Part shown: piece after piece, positions 16,570 to 25,936 of the stretch | How positions within the stretch are numbered: position 1 is the stretch's first letter | Layout: each line of letters starts with the position of its first letter | NCBI GenBank assembly: GCA_903911145.1 | Contig: CAIWCD010000014.1 | Location: 186,001 to 250,000, forward strand | Length of the DNA stretch: 64,000 bases | DNA from: an uncultured delta proteobacterium | GTDB taxonomy: Bacteria > Myxococcota > Myxococcia > Myxococcales > 40CM-4-68-19 | Reading direction: 5' to 3' | Translations under genes and position numbers: made by a program | Notes under the pieces: generated by a model | Told to the model about the DNA's origin: nothing | The model's database searches: none | The model's input: the letters and a program-made list of their open reading frames with translations, nothing else

Positions 16570-18651
16570 TTAACGAGCTATCTGCAAACTCCCTGCCGGT
16601 TCCACGGTGGTGCCCGGAAGGAGTTCACGTGCGCTGACCACCCACAGGTCGGGTGTGAACCGATGTGCAAAATCGAAGATGGGCCGGCGCAGGTCGGGCG
16701 GCGAGAGCAGCACGGCTGCGTGTCCCGCGGTCGCCAGGGCCGATGCGCGCGCCTCGAGCTGTGCGAGCAGACCCTTGGCGAGAGTCAGATCGGGCGAGAG
16801 CTGGGCCTCGCCGTCGCTCTGGACCAGCGACGCGCGCAACTGCTCCTCGACCGGCCGGTCGAGCGTGATGGCGCGCACCACGCCTGCTTCGTCTGCAAGC
16901 CGCGTCGTGATCTGACGCGCCAGGCGCCGGCGAGACTGCTCGACGAGGAATCCGACGTCCTTGCTGCGCGGCGCCGCATCCGAGACCGCTTCGAGAATCG
17001 TGCGCATGTCTCGGATGGAGACTCCTTCGCGCAACAGGCCACGCAGCACGCGCACCAGCTCTCCGAGAGACACCGCGCCCGGCACCGCTTCTTCGACGAG
17101 CTTCGGCGCCTCCTTCGCGACGGTGCCCATGAGCTCCTGCGCCTCCTGCCGACCGAGCAGCTCCCAGGCCGACTTCTTCAGCAGCTCCGAGAGATGCGTG
17201 GTGAGAACGGACGCGGGATCGACCAGCGTCAAGCCCTTGCCCTCGGCGGTCGCGCGCTCGCTCGGCCGGATCCAGACGGCGGGAAGACCGAACGCCGGCT
17301 CCTTCGCGGGCATCCCGTCCATGGTGGGCGCGGCTCCGCGCGGATCGAGTGCCATCAGGCGATCCGCGTAGGCGATGCCGCGACCGATCTCGAGGCCGCG
17401 CAGCATCACGCGATAGTCGAACTGGCCGAGCCGGAGATTGTCGCGCAGGTGGACGGACGGCAGCACGACGCCGAGATCCTGCGCGAGCTGCTTGCGCAGC
17501 GCGACCACGCGGCCCGGCAACTCGCCGCCCTTGGCGAGATCGATGAGCGGCAAGAGTCCCACGCCGATCTGCAGCTCGAGCGGCTCGACCGCGAGGACGT
17601 CGGCCATGCGCTCGGGCTTGAGCGCTTCCTCGTCCTTCTTCTTTCGCTCGGCGGCCTTCTTGTCGAGCGACGGCTTCCCCGCGTTGCGCGCGAGCACGAA
17701 GGCACCGCCCGCGAGTCCGAGGAACGCGACCGTGGGCATGCCGGGCAAGAGCGCGAGAGCCGTGAAGACGCCCGCGCCTGCCTTGAGCACCAGCGCGTTG
17801 CCGAACAGCTGCGAGCCGACCTGCCCGCCGAGCGCCTCGCCCGCACCGGCGCGCGTGACGACCATACCGGCCGCGGTCGAGATGAGCAGCGCAGGGATCT
17901 GCTGCACGAGGCCGTCGCCGATGGTCAGGAGGGTATAGGTCTCTGCTGCGTTGGCGAGCGTGAGGTGATCGCGCGTGAGGCCCGTGATGAGGCCGCCGAT
18001 GATGTTGATGAGCGTGATGGCGACGCCCGCCATCGCGTCTCCGCGGACGAACTTGCTGGCACCGTCCATCGCTCCGTAAAATTCAGTCTCGCGCTCGAGC
18101 CCCTGGCGGCGCGCCTTCGCTTCTCGATCGTCGATGAGGCCGGCAGCGAGGTCGGCGTCGATCGACATCTGCTTGCCGGGCAACGCGTCCAACGTGAAGC
18201 GGGCCGAGACTTCTGCGATGCGGCCTGCTCCTTTGGTGATGACCGCGAAGTTCACGACCAACAAGATCAAGAACACGACGGCGCCGACGATGAGCGAGCC
18301 GCCGACTGCGAATCGGCCGAACGTTTCGATCAGGTGGCCGGCCGCCTGCGGACCTTCGCTGCCATGGAGGAGGATCAGACGGGTGGTCGCGACGCTCAAG
18401 CCCAGTCGGAAGAGCGTCGTGATCAGGAGCAGGGAAGGGAAGACCGAGAAGTCGAGCGGCCTCGCCAGGGACAGCGAGACGAGGAGCATCAGGACCGCGA
18501 CGCCGACGCTGAACGCGAGGAGCAGGTCGAGCGCGGGCGCGGGCAGCGGCAGAATCAGGATCGCCAGCACGCCGAGGACGGCGAGCGGCATCACCATGTC
18601 GATGTTGCGTCCTGTCCCCGTGCTGCCGATGGCGTCGCTGGCGGCGCTCAT
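16570..18651 (-). CDS. flhA: Flagellar export gate protein FlhA
   Basis: FlhA forms the nonameric gate of the flagellar type III export apparatus. The 693-residue protein has about eight N-terminal membrane segments starting with PLAVLGVLAILILPLPAPAL, and the FHIPEP-type core: TTLFRLGLSVATTRLIL, VITKGAGRIAEVSARFTLDA, LPGKQMSIDADLAAGLID. The cytoplasmic domain starts near residue 330. It begins at the ATG at 18651 overlapping flhB by four bases; an upstream extension of the open frame lies within flhB and is not real. The C-terminal domain is normal, ending in VEPAGSLQIAR. Confidence 0.97.
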   Translation of the reverse strand: MSAASDAIGSTGTGRNIDMVMPLAVLGVLAILILPLPAPALDLLLAFSVGVAVLMLLVSLSLARPLDFSVFPSLLLITTLFRLGLSVATTRLILLHGSEGPQAAGHLIETFGRFAVGGSLIVGAVVFLILLVVNFAVITKGAGRIAEVSARFTLDALPGKQMSIDADLAAGLIDDREAKARRQGLERETEFYGAMDGASKFVRGDAMAGVAITLINIIGGLITGLTRDHLTLANAAETYTLLTIGDGLVQQIPALLISTAAGMVVTRAGAGEALGGQVGSQLFGNALVLKAGAGVFTALALLPGMPTVAFLGLAGGAFVLARNAGKPSLDKKAAERKKKDEEALKPERMADVLAVEPLELQIGVGLLPLIDLAKGGELPGRVVALRKQLAQDLGVVLPSVHLRDNLRLGQFDYRVMLRGLEIGRGIAYADRLMALDPRGAAPTMDGMPAKEPAFGLPAVWIRPSERATAEGKGLTLVDPASVLTTHLSELLKKSAWELLGRQEAQELMGTVAKEAPKLVEEAVPGAVSLGELVRVLRGLLREGVSIRDMRTILEAVSDAAPRSKDVGFLVEQSRRRLARQITTRLADEAGVVRAITLDRPVEEQLRASLVQSDGEAQLSPDLTLAKGLLAQLEARASALATAGHAAVLLSPPDLRRPIFDFAHRFTPDLWVVSARELLPGTTVEPAGSLQIAR

Positions 18652-19721
18652 GCGGCCTTCGCAGTGCCGCCCGGACGCTTGCCGGTGAGGCGATAGACGA
18701 AGGCGAGGATCGCGGCGACGGCCTTGAACGTCTCGGCCGGGACGGAGCGCCCGACCTTGACGCGCTTGTAGAGCATGCGTGCGAGCGGGATATCCTCGAC
18801 GATCGGAATGCCGTTCTCGCGAGCGAGCTCGCGCATCACCTCGGCGAGCTTGCCCTTGCCCTTGGCGATCACGCGGGGCGCCGCGCCCTCGTCCTTGCGA
18901 TAGCGAATCGCGATGGCGATGTGGGTCGGGTTGACGAGCAGCGCATCGGCGCGCGGCACTTCGACGGCGACGCGGCCGCGCATGAGGTCGCGCATCTTGC
19001 GGCGGCGCTTGCCCTTGATCATCGGGTCGCCGTTCTCTTCTTTGCCTTCGCGCTTCACTTCGTCGCGGCTCATTTTCAGCCTCTCTCGGAACCTCCAGTG
19101 TTGAAGAGCAAGGTCCACGCCAGCGAGGACTGCAGCCGCTGTGAGCGCGCGAATGAGCACCGGCCAGAGCCAGGATGCGCCGGTGCCGAGCAGTGAGCCG
19201 GGCGCGGCCGTCATGAGCGCGGGGAGCGCCATGAACTTGTCGCGCCACACGCCCGACACCGCTCCACCGATCACGACCACCTTGAGCAGCGCGACGCCGA
19301 GGTCCGTGAAGAGCTTCTTGGAGAACAGCGCCCCGAGCTTGTTGCTGAAGAGTCGGCTGAGATCGGGTGCGATCTTGTCCATCCAGAAGCCGCCGCGCGT
19401 CTGGATGATGCCGACGATGATCGCGCCCGCAGCTCCTGCGGCGCACGCGCCAATGCCGAGAGCGGTGACCTGGTAGAAGAGGCCGCTCGACTCATTGGCC
19501 GGTCCGTGCGCGACGTCAGCGAGGGCCGTGAAGCGATCGCGGAAGAGCTCGGTGAGCGCGTTGCGCAGAGGGACGGCGGCGGCCGAGAGTCCCGCCAGCG
19601 CGAAGGCGAGGTTGCCCACTGTCATCGCGTCCTTGCCGAGCGGGACCTCTCCTTCCTCGTACGCCTTCTCGAGTCGTCTGCCTGTTGCAGATTCTGTTTT
19701 TCCCTCGTCCTCCGCGCTCAT
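18648..19721 (-). CDS. flhB: Flagellar export substrate-switch protein FlhB
   Basis: FlhB switches export from rod/hook to filament substrates. The 357-residue protein starts with the usual EDEGKTESATGRRLEKAYEE and has four membrane segments. The cytoplasmic domain carries the autocleavage motif NPTH at residues 264-267 (ALLVNPTHIAIAIRY) and the downstream EDIPLARMLYKRVKVGRSVP. It responds to FliK, whose gene is also present. It overlaps flhA by four bases and lies six bases after fliR. Confidence 0.97.
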   Translation of the reverse strand: MSAEDEGKTESATGRRLEKAYEEGEVPLGKDAMTVGNLAFALAGLSAAAVPLRNALTELFRDRFTALADVAHGPANESSGLFYQVTALGIGACAAGAAGAIIVGIIQTRGGFWMDKIAPDLSRLFSNKLGALFSKKLFTDLGVALLKVVVIGGAVSGVWRDKFMALPALMTAAPGSLLGTGASWLWPVLIRALTAAAVLAGVDLALQHWRFRERLKMSRDEVKREGKEENGDPMIKGKRRRKMRDLMRGRVAVEVPRADALLVNPTHIAIAIRYRKDEGAAPRVIAKGKGKLAEVMRELARENGIPIVEDIPLARMLYKRVKVGRSVPAETFKAVAAILAFVYRLTGKRPGGTAKAA

Positions 19722-19727
19722 GGCTCG

Positions 19728-20471
19728 TCAGCTCGGCAGGGCGCGAACGGCTTCTCGCGCGACGAGGTCCACGGCTTGCGGCGCGAAGAGGTAGAGCGCG
19801 CCGCCACCAGCGATGATCGAGGCGGAAAATCCGATCGTGTTCAGACTCAACTGCTGCGCGAACTTCCCGAGCAGGCCCAGTCCGACGTGTCCCAGCGTGA
19901 CGGCGAGCAGGAGGGGAAACGCGATGCGCATCGCCAGCGCCATTCCGAAGACGGTGTGCGCGAGCGCCTGCGCGCCGAGTGCGCGGATGGGCAAATCGCT
20001 TCCTGGCGGCAGCATGGTGAATGAGCGGCAGACCCACGCGCAGGCCTCGCGGTGCAGTCCGAGCGAGATGGCGATGGCAAACGCGACCGTCCCCAGGAGG
20101 TCGGAGATGATGCTCGAGCTCGCGCCGGAGTCGGGATTGATGAGCGAGCCGTAGCCGAGTCCCATCGAGAGGCCGGCGACGTGTCCGGCGGCGCCCGCCG
20201 CCTCGAGAATGAAGCGCGCGCCGATTCCCGCGAGTCCACCGAAGGCCGTCTCCTGGGCGACGGCAGAGACAAGCGCAAACATCGTGTTGGGGAGCGCGAG
20301 AGCGTGGATGGGCGCGCCGGAGAAGCCCGCGAGCGCGACTGCCGCCGCGAGGCCGACCTTGACCCTCGTCGGGACCATCTTGCTCGACAATCCCGGCGCG
20401 ACCATGATCAGCGCTGCCGTGCGCGCGAGCGCCAGGAAGAAGCCCCACGCAAGCGGCAGCGCACTCTCCAT
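19728..20471 (-). CDS. fliR: Flagellar export apparatus protein FliR
   Basis: FliR is part of the FliPQR export channel. The 247-residue integral membrane protein has about six hydrophobic segments. It opens LAWGFFLALARTAALIMVAP followed by GLSSKMVPTRVKVGLA, the family's pattern (..R..g....aP.......P...k..la). It starts at the base after the fliQ stop codon. Confidence 0.94.
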   Translation of the reverse strand: MESALPLAWGFFLALARTAALIMVAPGLSSKMVPTRVKVGLAAAVALAGFSGAPIHALALPNTMFALVSAVAQETAFGGLAGIGARFILEAAGAAGHVAGLSMGLGYGSLINPDSGASSSIISDLLGTVAFAIAISLGLHREACAWVCRSFTMLPPGSDLPIRALGAQALAHTVFGMALAMRIAFPLLLAVTLGHVGLGLLGKFAQQLSLNTIGFSASIIAGGGALYLFAPQAVDLVAREAVRALPS

Positions 20472-20735
20472 CTAGCGCGCCACCATCGCGGCCACGGACA
20501 TCGCGAAGAATCCAGCGAGCCGGCCCATGATCCACCCACCGAGCAGCCAGATCGTGATGAGCGCAGTGCAGAGACGCGGCACGAAGCCGACTGCCGGGTC
20601 GTTGATCTGCGTCGCTGCCTGGATGATGCCCATCACGAGGCCGACGCAGAGGAGGATCCCGATCACCGGGCCACCCACCTGGGCCATCAGCATCATCCCG
20701 TCGTGCAGCAGCTGGGTCGGAAGTCCCTTGTCCAT
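20472..20735 (-). CDS. fliQ: Flagellar export apparatus protein FliQ
   Basis: FliQ is the small two-helix subunit of the export channel. The 87-residue protein has the expected hairpin of membrane helices (GPVIGILLCVGLVMGIIQAA and LCTALITIWLLGGWIMGRLA) with TQINDPAVGFVPRL between them, the FliQ signature (TqI.e.tl.fvPK). It directly follows fliP with no intergenic base. Confidence 0.95.
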   Translation of the reverse strand: MDKGLPTQLLHDGMMLMAQVGGPVIGILLCVGLVMGIIQAATQINDPAVGFVPRLCTALITIWLLGGWIMGRLAGFFAMSVAAMVAR

Positions 20736-21425
20736 CTAGAAGCTCCGCATCAGCGAGCCAGCGAGGAGATGCCAGCCGTCTGCGAGGAGAAAGACGCCGA
20801 TCTTGAGCGGCAGCGAGACGAGCGTGGGAGGCACCATCATCATGCCCAGCGCCATCAGGAGCGCGCCGACGAGCACGTCGATGAGCAGCAGCGGCAAGTA
20901 GACGAACAGTCCCATGCGGAACGACGTGGTCAGCTCGGAGATCATGAAGGCGGGCGCGGCGACGGTCATCGGGACCACGTCGGCGCGGGTCGGCATCGGG
21001 TGGCCGCTCGCCTCGTAGAACAGCTGCAGATCCTCGTTGCGCGTCTGGCGGAGCATGAACTCGCGCATCGGGATGGCGCCGCGTTCGAGCGCCGTGCCCT
21101 GGTCGATCTTGTCTTCGAGGTACGGGCCGAGCGCCGTCTCGTAGACGCGCGTGGCGGTTGGAGCCATGACGAATCCGGTGAGGATCAGGGCCAGCCCGAG
21201 CATCACTTGATTCGGTGGAAGCTGCTGCGTGCCGAGTCCCTGGCGGACGAACGAGAGGACGATGATGATCCGCGTGAAGGACGTCAGCGAGACGATCAGC
21301 GAGGCGGCGAACGAGAGGGCAGTGAAGAGGAGGAACAGCTTCACCGCCGAGGAGCCGCTGCCCGCCAACTGGAGCGAGAGCGCGGTTTCGGTGGGGCCCC
21401 CGAGGAGGGGAGCCAGCGCGATCAC
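20736..21425 (-). CDS. fliP: Flagellar export apparatus protein FliP
   Basis: FliP is the main subunit of the export channel. The 229-residue protein has the family signatures TSFTRIIIVLSFVRQGLGTQ, PNQVMLGLALILTGFVM and, near the C-terminus, ELTTSFRMGLFVYLPLLLID. The usual cleavable N-terminal signal peptide is short or absent, since the protein begins MIALAPLLGGPTE. It overlaps fliO by four bases. Confidence 0.96.
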   Translation of the reverse strand: MIALAPLLGGPTETALSLQLAGSGSSAVKLFLLFTALSFAASLIVSLTSFTRIIIVLSFVRQGLGTQQLPPNQVMLGLALILTGFVMAPTATRVYETALGPYLEDKIDQGTALERGAIPMREFMLRQTRNEDLQLFYEASGHPMPTRADVVPMTVAAPAFMISELTTSFRMGLFVYLPLLLIDVLVGALLMALGMMMVPPTLVSLPLKIGVFLLADGWHLLAGSLMRSF

Positions 21426-22243
21426 GCGATCCTCCCGCTGCGGCCCGCGGCGAGTTTGCGGCGCAGTTCGGTGTCTTCGGCGCTCTCGGCCATCGGGTCG
21501 AGCGGCTGGCGGAGCAGGGCGGGCTCAACGTCCGCGACCGGCGAGGGGCGCGCGGGACGAGGCTGGATGCGGCTCTGCGCATCGCGCTCGAGGATCTCCT
21601 CGAAGCTCGGCTCGGCGCTCTCAGCCGGATCGCGAGCGAGGCTCAAGCGACCGAGCCACGAGTTGCTGATGGCGCTGGCGATGCTTTCCTTCGCGGTCGA
21701 GGCCTTCGGCGCCGCTTGCAGCGCCCGGCCGATCGGTCCGTGGCTCGTCTGCGGCGCGAGTTCTCCCTGACGCGTTGACAGCAGCGCGATGCCCGATTCG
21801 CTTGAGCCGAGCAGGAGCGTCTCTCCGCCGAGTTGCGCGACGATCAGCGCGCGCCGGCCGCCGAGGCTGTGCGTCTCGACGATCTGCAGCCGCGACTGCA
21901 CCGCCTGCTTCTTGCGCATGAAGATCAGCGCCGCCGCGCCGCAGATGCCGAAGAGGAAGACCGAGACCATCGAGCCGATCGGGAAGCTGCCGCTGTGCGA
22001 CGGCGCATCGAGGGCGAGCGGAGCAGGGGCGGTCTCCGTTGCGGCGATCGGCGTTGCCGCTGCTGCTGCCGGAACCGTGGGCGCATCCTTGTAGGCCGCG
22101 CCAGGATTGGTCGCCGCTGCGTCGTCGGCGTGCTTGGTCTGCGCGCTCTTCGATGAGGATCCGGTCGCGGCGGCCGCGCCCGGATCGCTGTTCGAGGGAG
22201 CGGCGGCGATGAGGGAAAGCAGGAGCGCACTGGTCGCGAGCAT
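21422..22243 (-). CDS. fliO: Flagellar export accessory protein FliO
   Basis: FliO helps assemble the FliP ring. The 273-residue protein has a signal-like N-terminus, an Ala/Thr/Pro-rich periplasmic stretch (about 15-85), one membrane helix (MVSVFLFGICGAAALIFM) followed by RKK, and the short cytoplasmic FliO domain LQIVETHSLGGRRALIVAQL ending GETLLLGSSESGIALL. The 110-residue C-terminal tail is long for the family and carries no domain I recognise. Position between fliN and fliP supports the call. Confidence 0.88.
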   Translation of the reverse strand: MLATSALLLSLIAAAPSNSDPGAAAATGSSSKSAQTKHADDAAATNPGAAYKDAPTVPAAAAATPIAATETAPAPLALDAPSHSGSFPIGSMVSVFLFGICGAAALIFMRKKQAVQSRLQIVETHSLGGRRALIVAQLGGETLLLGSSESGIALLSTRQGELAPQTSHGPIGRALQAAPKASTAKESIASAISNSWLGRLSLARDPAESAEPSFEEILERDAQSRIQPRPARPSPVADVEPALLRQPLDPMAESAEDTELRRKLAAGRSGRIA

Positions 22244-22254
22244 GGTTTTTCTCC

Positions 22255-22533
22255 TCAGCGCAGACGGGCAACGCGCTCTGCACGGCTGACGATGTCGGTG
22301 ATGCGAACGCCGAACTTGTCGTTGACGACGACCGCCTCGCCGCGCGCCACCAGGCGCCCATTGACGAGGATGTCGAGCGGCTCGCCGGCGAGCTTGTCGA
22401 GCTCAATCACCGAGCCGGGGCCGAGCGCGAGGAGGTTCTGGATCGAGAGCCGCGACCTGCCGAGCTCGACGCTCACTTCGAGCGGAACATCGAGCAGCAG
22501 GTCCAGCTTTCTATCCTGTGATTCATTTTCCAT
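22255..22533 (-). CDS. fliN: Flagellar motor switch protein FliN
   Basis: FliN forms the lower C-ring with FliM. The 92-residue protein is a single SpoA domain: LLLDVPLEVSVELGRSRLSI, LLALGPGSVIELDKLAGEPL and VVVNDKFGVRITDIVSRAER, all standard. It lacks an N-terminal extension. It lies 43 bases after fliM and 11 before fliO. Confidence 0.95.
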   Translation of the reverse strand: MENESQDRKLDLLLDVPLEVSVELGRSRLSIQNLLALGPGSVIELDKLAGEPLDILVNGRLVARGEAVVVNDKFGVRITDIVSRAERVARLR

Positions 22534-22576
22534 GGCGCGGCTCCCTGCTGGGTTCTCTATTCAAGATGCTTGCCAA

Positions 22577-23614
22577 CTACGTCGTGGCGCTGTGCGGTGT
22601 GAACGGAACGGAGCTGCGCGTCGGGCGAGGCGTCTCTTCTCGCGGCGTCAGGTCGTGATCGATCTCGAGCGCGATGGTCCCTCTGACGACGCGCGGATGG
22701 CCGGACATCTTGGGCTGCCCCTCGACGGTGATCGTCAGCGGCGAGCTCTCATCGGTGCCCAGCGTCAGCACGTCGCCGACCTCGAGCTCGAGCAGCTTGT
22801 CGAAGTTCACGCTCGTCGTGCCGAGCACGCCGCGCAGCTCGACCTCGACCTGGACCAGCTCGGCCTCGAGAGCGCGCGCGAACCGCTGGTCGCTGCCGGG
22901 GTTCATTCGCGGCGGCGAGGAGAGGCGCTGCTTCGCCGGTTCGACGACGGCGTACGGGATGACGAGCGAGAGGCGGCCCTCGAGCCCGTTGGTGATCTGG
23001 AAGGTCGAGACGATGACGACGTCCACCGGCGGCGCGATGCTGGCCATGCGCGGGTCCGGCTCGAAGCGCAAGACCGTGGGCATCATCGGGAGGACCGGCG
23101 CCCAGGCGATCTGCATCGCGTCCGTGAAGATGGAGAGGAGTCGGCGGAGCACGAGCTGCTCGACTGCCGTCAGTTCGCGCCGGATGCCTCCGAGCGCGCC
23201 TGCGTTCTCTGGATGGCGATCGCCGAGCGCCGCTGCGAGGAGAGAGTCGGCGAGGCCCGGCTCGAGCACGATGAGGCCGTGCGCGCCGGAGATGCCGAGG
23301 TTGAGCACGCAGATTGCGCCTGGAGCCGCGAGCACGGATCCGAAGTCGACGAACTTGAAGAGCGAGGCGGGCGCAGTCTCGACGCGCAAGCTCAGACGGG
23401 TGCGGCCGGAGAGGCCAGAGGCGAGCGACGCGGCGACCTGCTCATTGATCGCATCGAGCGTGGGCATCTGCCCGCGGATGATGCGGTCCTGGCTCGTCAG
23501 GTCGTACGTGACCACGGATCCGCGCGAGCCGGGCAGTGGCTCCGCGGCCACCCGCCCTTCCTTCAACGCGCTCATCAGCGCATTGATCTCGTCTGGATTT
23601 AGCGTATCCGGCAT
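22577..23614 (-). CDS. fliM: Flagellar motor switch protein FliM
   Basis: FliM links the C-ring to CheY-P. The 345-residue protein starts with the CheY-binding peptide (LNPDEINALMSAL, residues 5-17), followed by the middle CheC-like domain (DRIIRGQMPTLDAINEQVAA, then LFKFVDFGSVLAAPGAICVL) and a C-terminal SpoA domain (GVLGTTSVNFDKLLELEVGD). The usual GGxG loop reads LGGIRRELTAVEQLVL. No chemotaxis gene is in the window, so its CheY lies elsewhere. Confidence 0.96.
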   Translation of the reverse strand: MPDTLNPDEINALMSALKEGRVAAEPLPGSRGSVVTYDLTSQDRIIRGQMPTLDAINEQVAASLASGLSGRTRLSLRVETAPASLFKFVDFGSVLAAPGAICVLNLGISGAHGLIVLEPGLADSLLAAALGDRHPENAGALGGIRRELTAVEQLVLRRLLSIFTDAMQIAWAPVLPMMPTVLRFEPDPRMASIAPPVDVVIVSTFQITNGLEGRLSLVIPYAVVEPAKQRLSSPPRMNPGSDQRFARALEAELVQVEVELRGVLGTTSVNFDKLLELEVGDVLTLGTDESSPLTITVEGQPKMSGHPRVVRGTIALEIDHDLTPREETPRPTRSSVPFTPHSATT

Positions 23615-23624
23615 GGCCTAAGCC

Positions 23625-24173
23625 TCACTGCACAACGAAGTCGGTGATGAAGATGGCGCGCAGATGCGCGTCGGGAGCGAGGTCAGAGGCGAGCTTCAGC
23701 AGCGAAGCCTTGATGAGCGAGAGTCCCGACGAGCCGCGCAGCTCCTCGACGGTCCGGTCCGAGAGATAGGCGAGGAAGGCGTCGCGGATCTGCGCGGAGT
23801 GCAGCGTCAGCACATCCTTGTCCTTGTCCGTGCCCACCTCGAGCTCGAACGAGATGCGCGCATAGCGATCCGTCTCGGGGTTGCGCAGGTGGACCACGAA
23901 GTCCGCGAGGCGCACCGTCGGGCCGGCACCAGGCACCGCGTGCGGTTCACCCGGCTTCGCGCCCTCCTTGCCCTCTCCTCCTTCGACGGGCTTGCCATCG
24001 GCACCGACTGCCGCCGCTGGCGCTGCTGCCGCCGCGTGGCTCATCTTCTGGTAGAGCAGAAACATCCCGCCCAGGATGGCGGCGCCAAAGAGGGCGACGA
24101 CGATGATGAGGATCAGGTTGCCGCGCCCTGCTGGGGCTGCGCTCGGCGGAGGGGCTGATTGGTTCTCGGACAT
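23625..24173 (-). CDS. fliL: Flagellar basal-body protein FliL
   Basis: FliL surrounds MotB and supports stator function under load. The 182-residue protein has a short cytoplasmic N-terminus, one membrane helix (LILIIVVALFGAAILGGMFL), an Ala/Gly-rich linker (about 45-82) and the periplasmic FliL domain: VRLADFVVHLRNPETDRYAR, ISFELEVGTD and IKASLLKLASDLAPDAHLRA. The ending IFITDFVVQ is typical. It is followed by fliM after 10 bases. Confidence 0.93.
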   Translation of the reverse strand: MSENQSAPPPSAAPAGRGNLILIIVVALFGAAILGGMFLLYQKMSHAAAAAPAAAVGADGKPVEGGEGKEGAKPGEPHAVPGAGPTVRLADFVVHLRNPETDRYARISFELEVGTDKDKDVLTLHSAQIRDAFLAYLSDRTVEELRGSSGLSLIKASLLKLASDLAPDAHLRAIFITDFVVQ

Positions 24174-24344
24174 GTGTTCTCCCGGAAAGACTAGGGAGCA
24201 ATCATCATGCCCAGAGGAAAAAAGCCCGTTTTTGGCCGGAATACCAGCTGCGGGTCAGATTGCCGCCGCGAGAAGGTCAACGGCGTGGCACGTCGAACAT
24301 GCTGGTCAGCGCAGTGGCGTCACCTGCGTGGCGCAACCGGGTTG

Positions 24345-25136
24345 CTATGGCGCGGCGAGGCTCATCGAGTCGGTGCTGGTGATCTCGACAACGAATGCGA
24401 CACGGCGATTGAGCTCGCGCTGCTCTGGCGTATCGGGTCCAGGCAGCGGCCGCGTCGAGCCATAGCCTGCGGCCGAGAGCAGATGAGGATCGATGCCGTG
24501 CGCCTTCTCGAGGAAGTAGGTCACGGTCGCCGCGCGCGTGGCGGAGAGGTCCCAGTTGGATTGCCAGCGAGTGCCGCTCACGGCGGTCTCGTCGGTGTGG
24601 CCCTCGACGCGAATCGGGCGGCCGAGCTCCTTGAGTTCATCGGCGACAGCGTCGAGAACCGGGAGCGCGTCGGGCGCCAGCGCGGACTGCCCAGACTCGA
24701 AGAAGCGCGAGGCGGCGAGCCGGATGGTCAGGTGATGCGGGTCGTAGTCGATCTGCACCGAGGCCGCGCGATTCGGGTCGACGAGGAACGGCTTGAGCCG
24801 CTTGTCGAGACGCTTGCGCAGCATCTCGATCGCCTTCTGGCGGACCATCTGCGTGCCGGGCGCGGCGGCCTTCTCCGAGCCGATGTTCGAGGGGCAGCCT
24901 CCCTCGTTGGCCGCGTCGGGCGTGTTGAAGATTGGAGGCGCGCCGGTGCCGCCCGTGCCGGACATGTGCATCGCCCAGCGGATCGCCTCGCTGGTCTTCT
25001 TCATCTTCGCGTTGTCGACGCGGCTGACCGAGTACATGACGACGAAGAACGCGAAGAGAAGCGTGATGAAGTCGGCGTACGAGACCAGCCACCGTTCGTG
25101 GTTCTCGTGCTCCTCTGCGTGTTTCTTGCGCGCCAT
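24345..25136 (-). CDS. motB: Motor stator protein MotB
   Basis: MotB anchors the proton-driven stator to peptidoglycan. The 263-residue protein has a short basic N-terminus, one membrane helix with the essential proton-carrying Asp at residue 22 (WLVSYADFITLLFAFFVVMY), a plug region, and an OmpA-type peptidoglycan-binding domain (IRVEGHTDETAVSG, LSATRAATV, NRRVAFVVEI). The following 171 bases to fliL contain no gene that I can support; a weak GCAAC/GTTGC hairpin follows the stop codon. Confidence 0.95.
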   Translation of the reverse strand: MARKKHAEEHENHERWLVSYADFITLLFAFFVVMYSVSRVDNAKMKKTSEAIRWAMHMSGTGGTGAPPIFNTPDAANEGGCPSNIGSEKAAAPGTQMVRQKAIEMLRKRLDKRLKPFLVDPNRAASVQIDYDPHHLTIRLAASRFFESGQSALAPDALPVLDAVADELKELGRPIRVEGHTDETAVSGTRWQSNWDLSATRAATVTYFLEKAHGIDPHLLSAAGYGSTRPLPGPDTPEQRELNRRVAFVVEITSTDSMSLAAP

Positions 25137-25157
25137 GATCGTCTCCTGTCGCGCGGG

Positions 25158-25934
25158 TTACGCCGCAGCCTGGGGAGCCGCGGGAGCCATGTGGCCGCCG
25201 GTGAGCGCGCGGAGCTTTTCTTCAAGGACGCGCGGGTTGAGACCTTCCTGAATCGCGAGCACGCCCTCGGCGATCATCGTCTTGCGCTCGCGTTCTAATC
25301 CGATCTTGCGCTTCATCTTTCCCGCCATCGGCAGGAAGAAGATGTTGGCGATTCCGACGCCGTAGACCGTCGCGACGAAGGCCGTGGCGATACCGCCGCC
25401 GAGCTTCGAGGGGTCGTTGAGGTTTTCCATGACGTGGATGAGGCCGAGCACGGCGCCGATGATTCCGATGGTGGGCGAGAAGCCGCCGGCCGTCTCGAAG
25501 AGCTTGGCAGCGAAGTTCGCCTCTTCAAACTCCGCGTCGATCTCGGCGTCGAGGGTGTTGCGCGTGACGGCGGGGTCGAGGCCGTCGACGACGAAGCCGA
25601 GTGCGCGCTTGAGGAACGGGTCGGTCATGCTCGCGAGCCGGCCTTCGAGGGCGAGCACGCCGTCTCGCCGCGCGATGTTCGCCAGCTCGACGATCTCGGT
25701 GGCGAGTCCGCCGAGGTCTGCCTTCTTGTCCTGGAAGACCGAGCGAGCCATCTTCAGGCCGCGCTTGAAGTCCTCCATCGGGTAGGCCACCATCGTCGCG
25801 CCGATGGTGCCGCCGAAGACGATGAGCGCCGCTGTGCCCTGGATAATCGAGCCGAGGTGGCCGCCTTCCAGAGCCTGACCGCCGATGATGCAGCCGATCG
25901 CGAAGACGATGCCGATAATCGTGGTGAGGTCCAT
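25158..25934 (-). CDS. motA: Motor stator protein MotA
   Basis: MotA forms the pentameric part of the stator. The 258-residue protein has four membrane helices in the usual 2+2 arrangement: IIGIVFAIGCIIGGQALEGG and AALIVFGGTIGATMVAYP, then SPTIGIIGAVLGLIHVM and IATAFVATVYGVGIANIFFL. The Pro of SPTIGIIG is the conserved one facing the MotB Asp. The cytoplasmic loop carries the charged residues that contact FliG. It lies 21 bases before motB and two bases after flbD. Confidence 0.96.
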   Translation of the reverse strand: MDLTTIIGIVFAIGCIIGGQALEGGHLGSIIQGTAALIVFGGTIGATMVAYPMEDFKRGLKMARSVFQDKKADLGGLATEIVELANIARRDGVLALEGRLASMTDPFLKRALGFVVDGLDPAVTRNTLDAEIDAEFEEANFAAKLFETAGGFSPTIGIIGAVLGLIHVMENLNDPSKLGGGIATAFVATVYGVGIANIFFLPMAGKMKRKIGLERERKTMIAEGVLAIQEGLNPRVLEEKLRALTGGHMAPAAPQAAA

Positions 25935-25936
25935 CG

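Noticed and set aside
18651-19446. An N-terminal extension of flhA by about 260 codons
   Set aside because: The extension runs through flhB in another frame; the ATG at 18651 overlapping the flhB stop is the normal start.
24280-24300. TGGCACG on the plus strand between fliL and motB
   Set aside because: No GC at the -12 distance and no plus-strand gene follows.
24330-24345. GCAACCGGGTTGC hairpin after motB
   Set aside because: Only five base pairs with a three-base loop; not enough to call a terminator.
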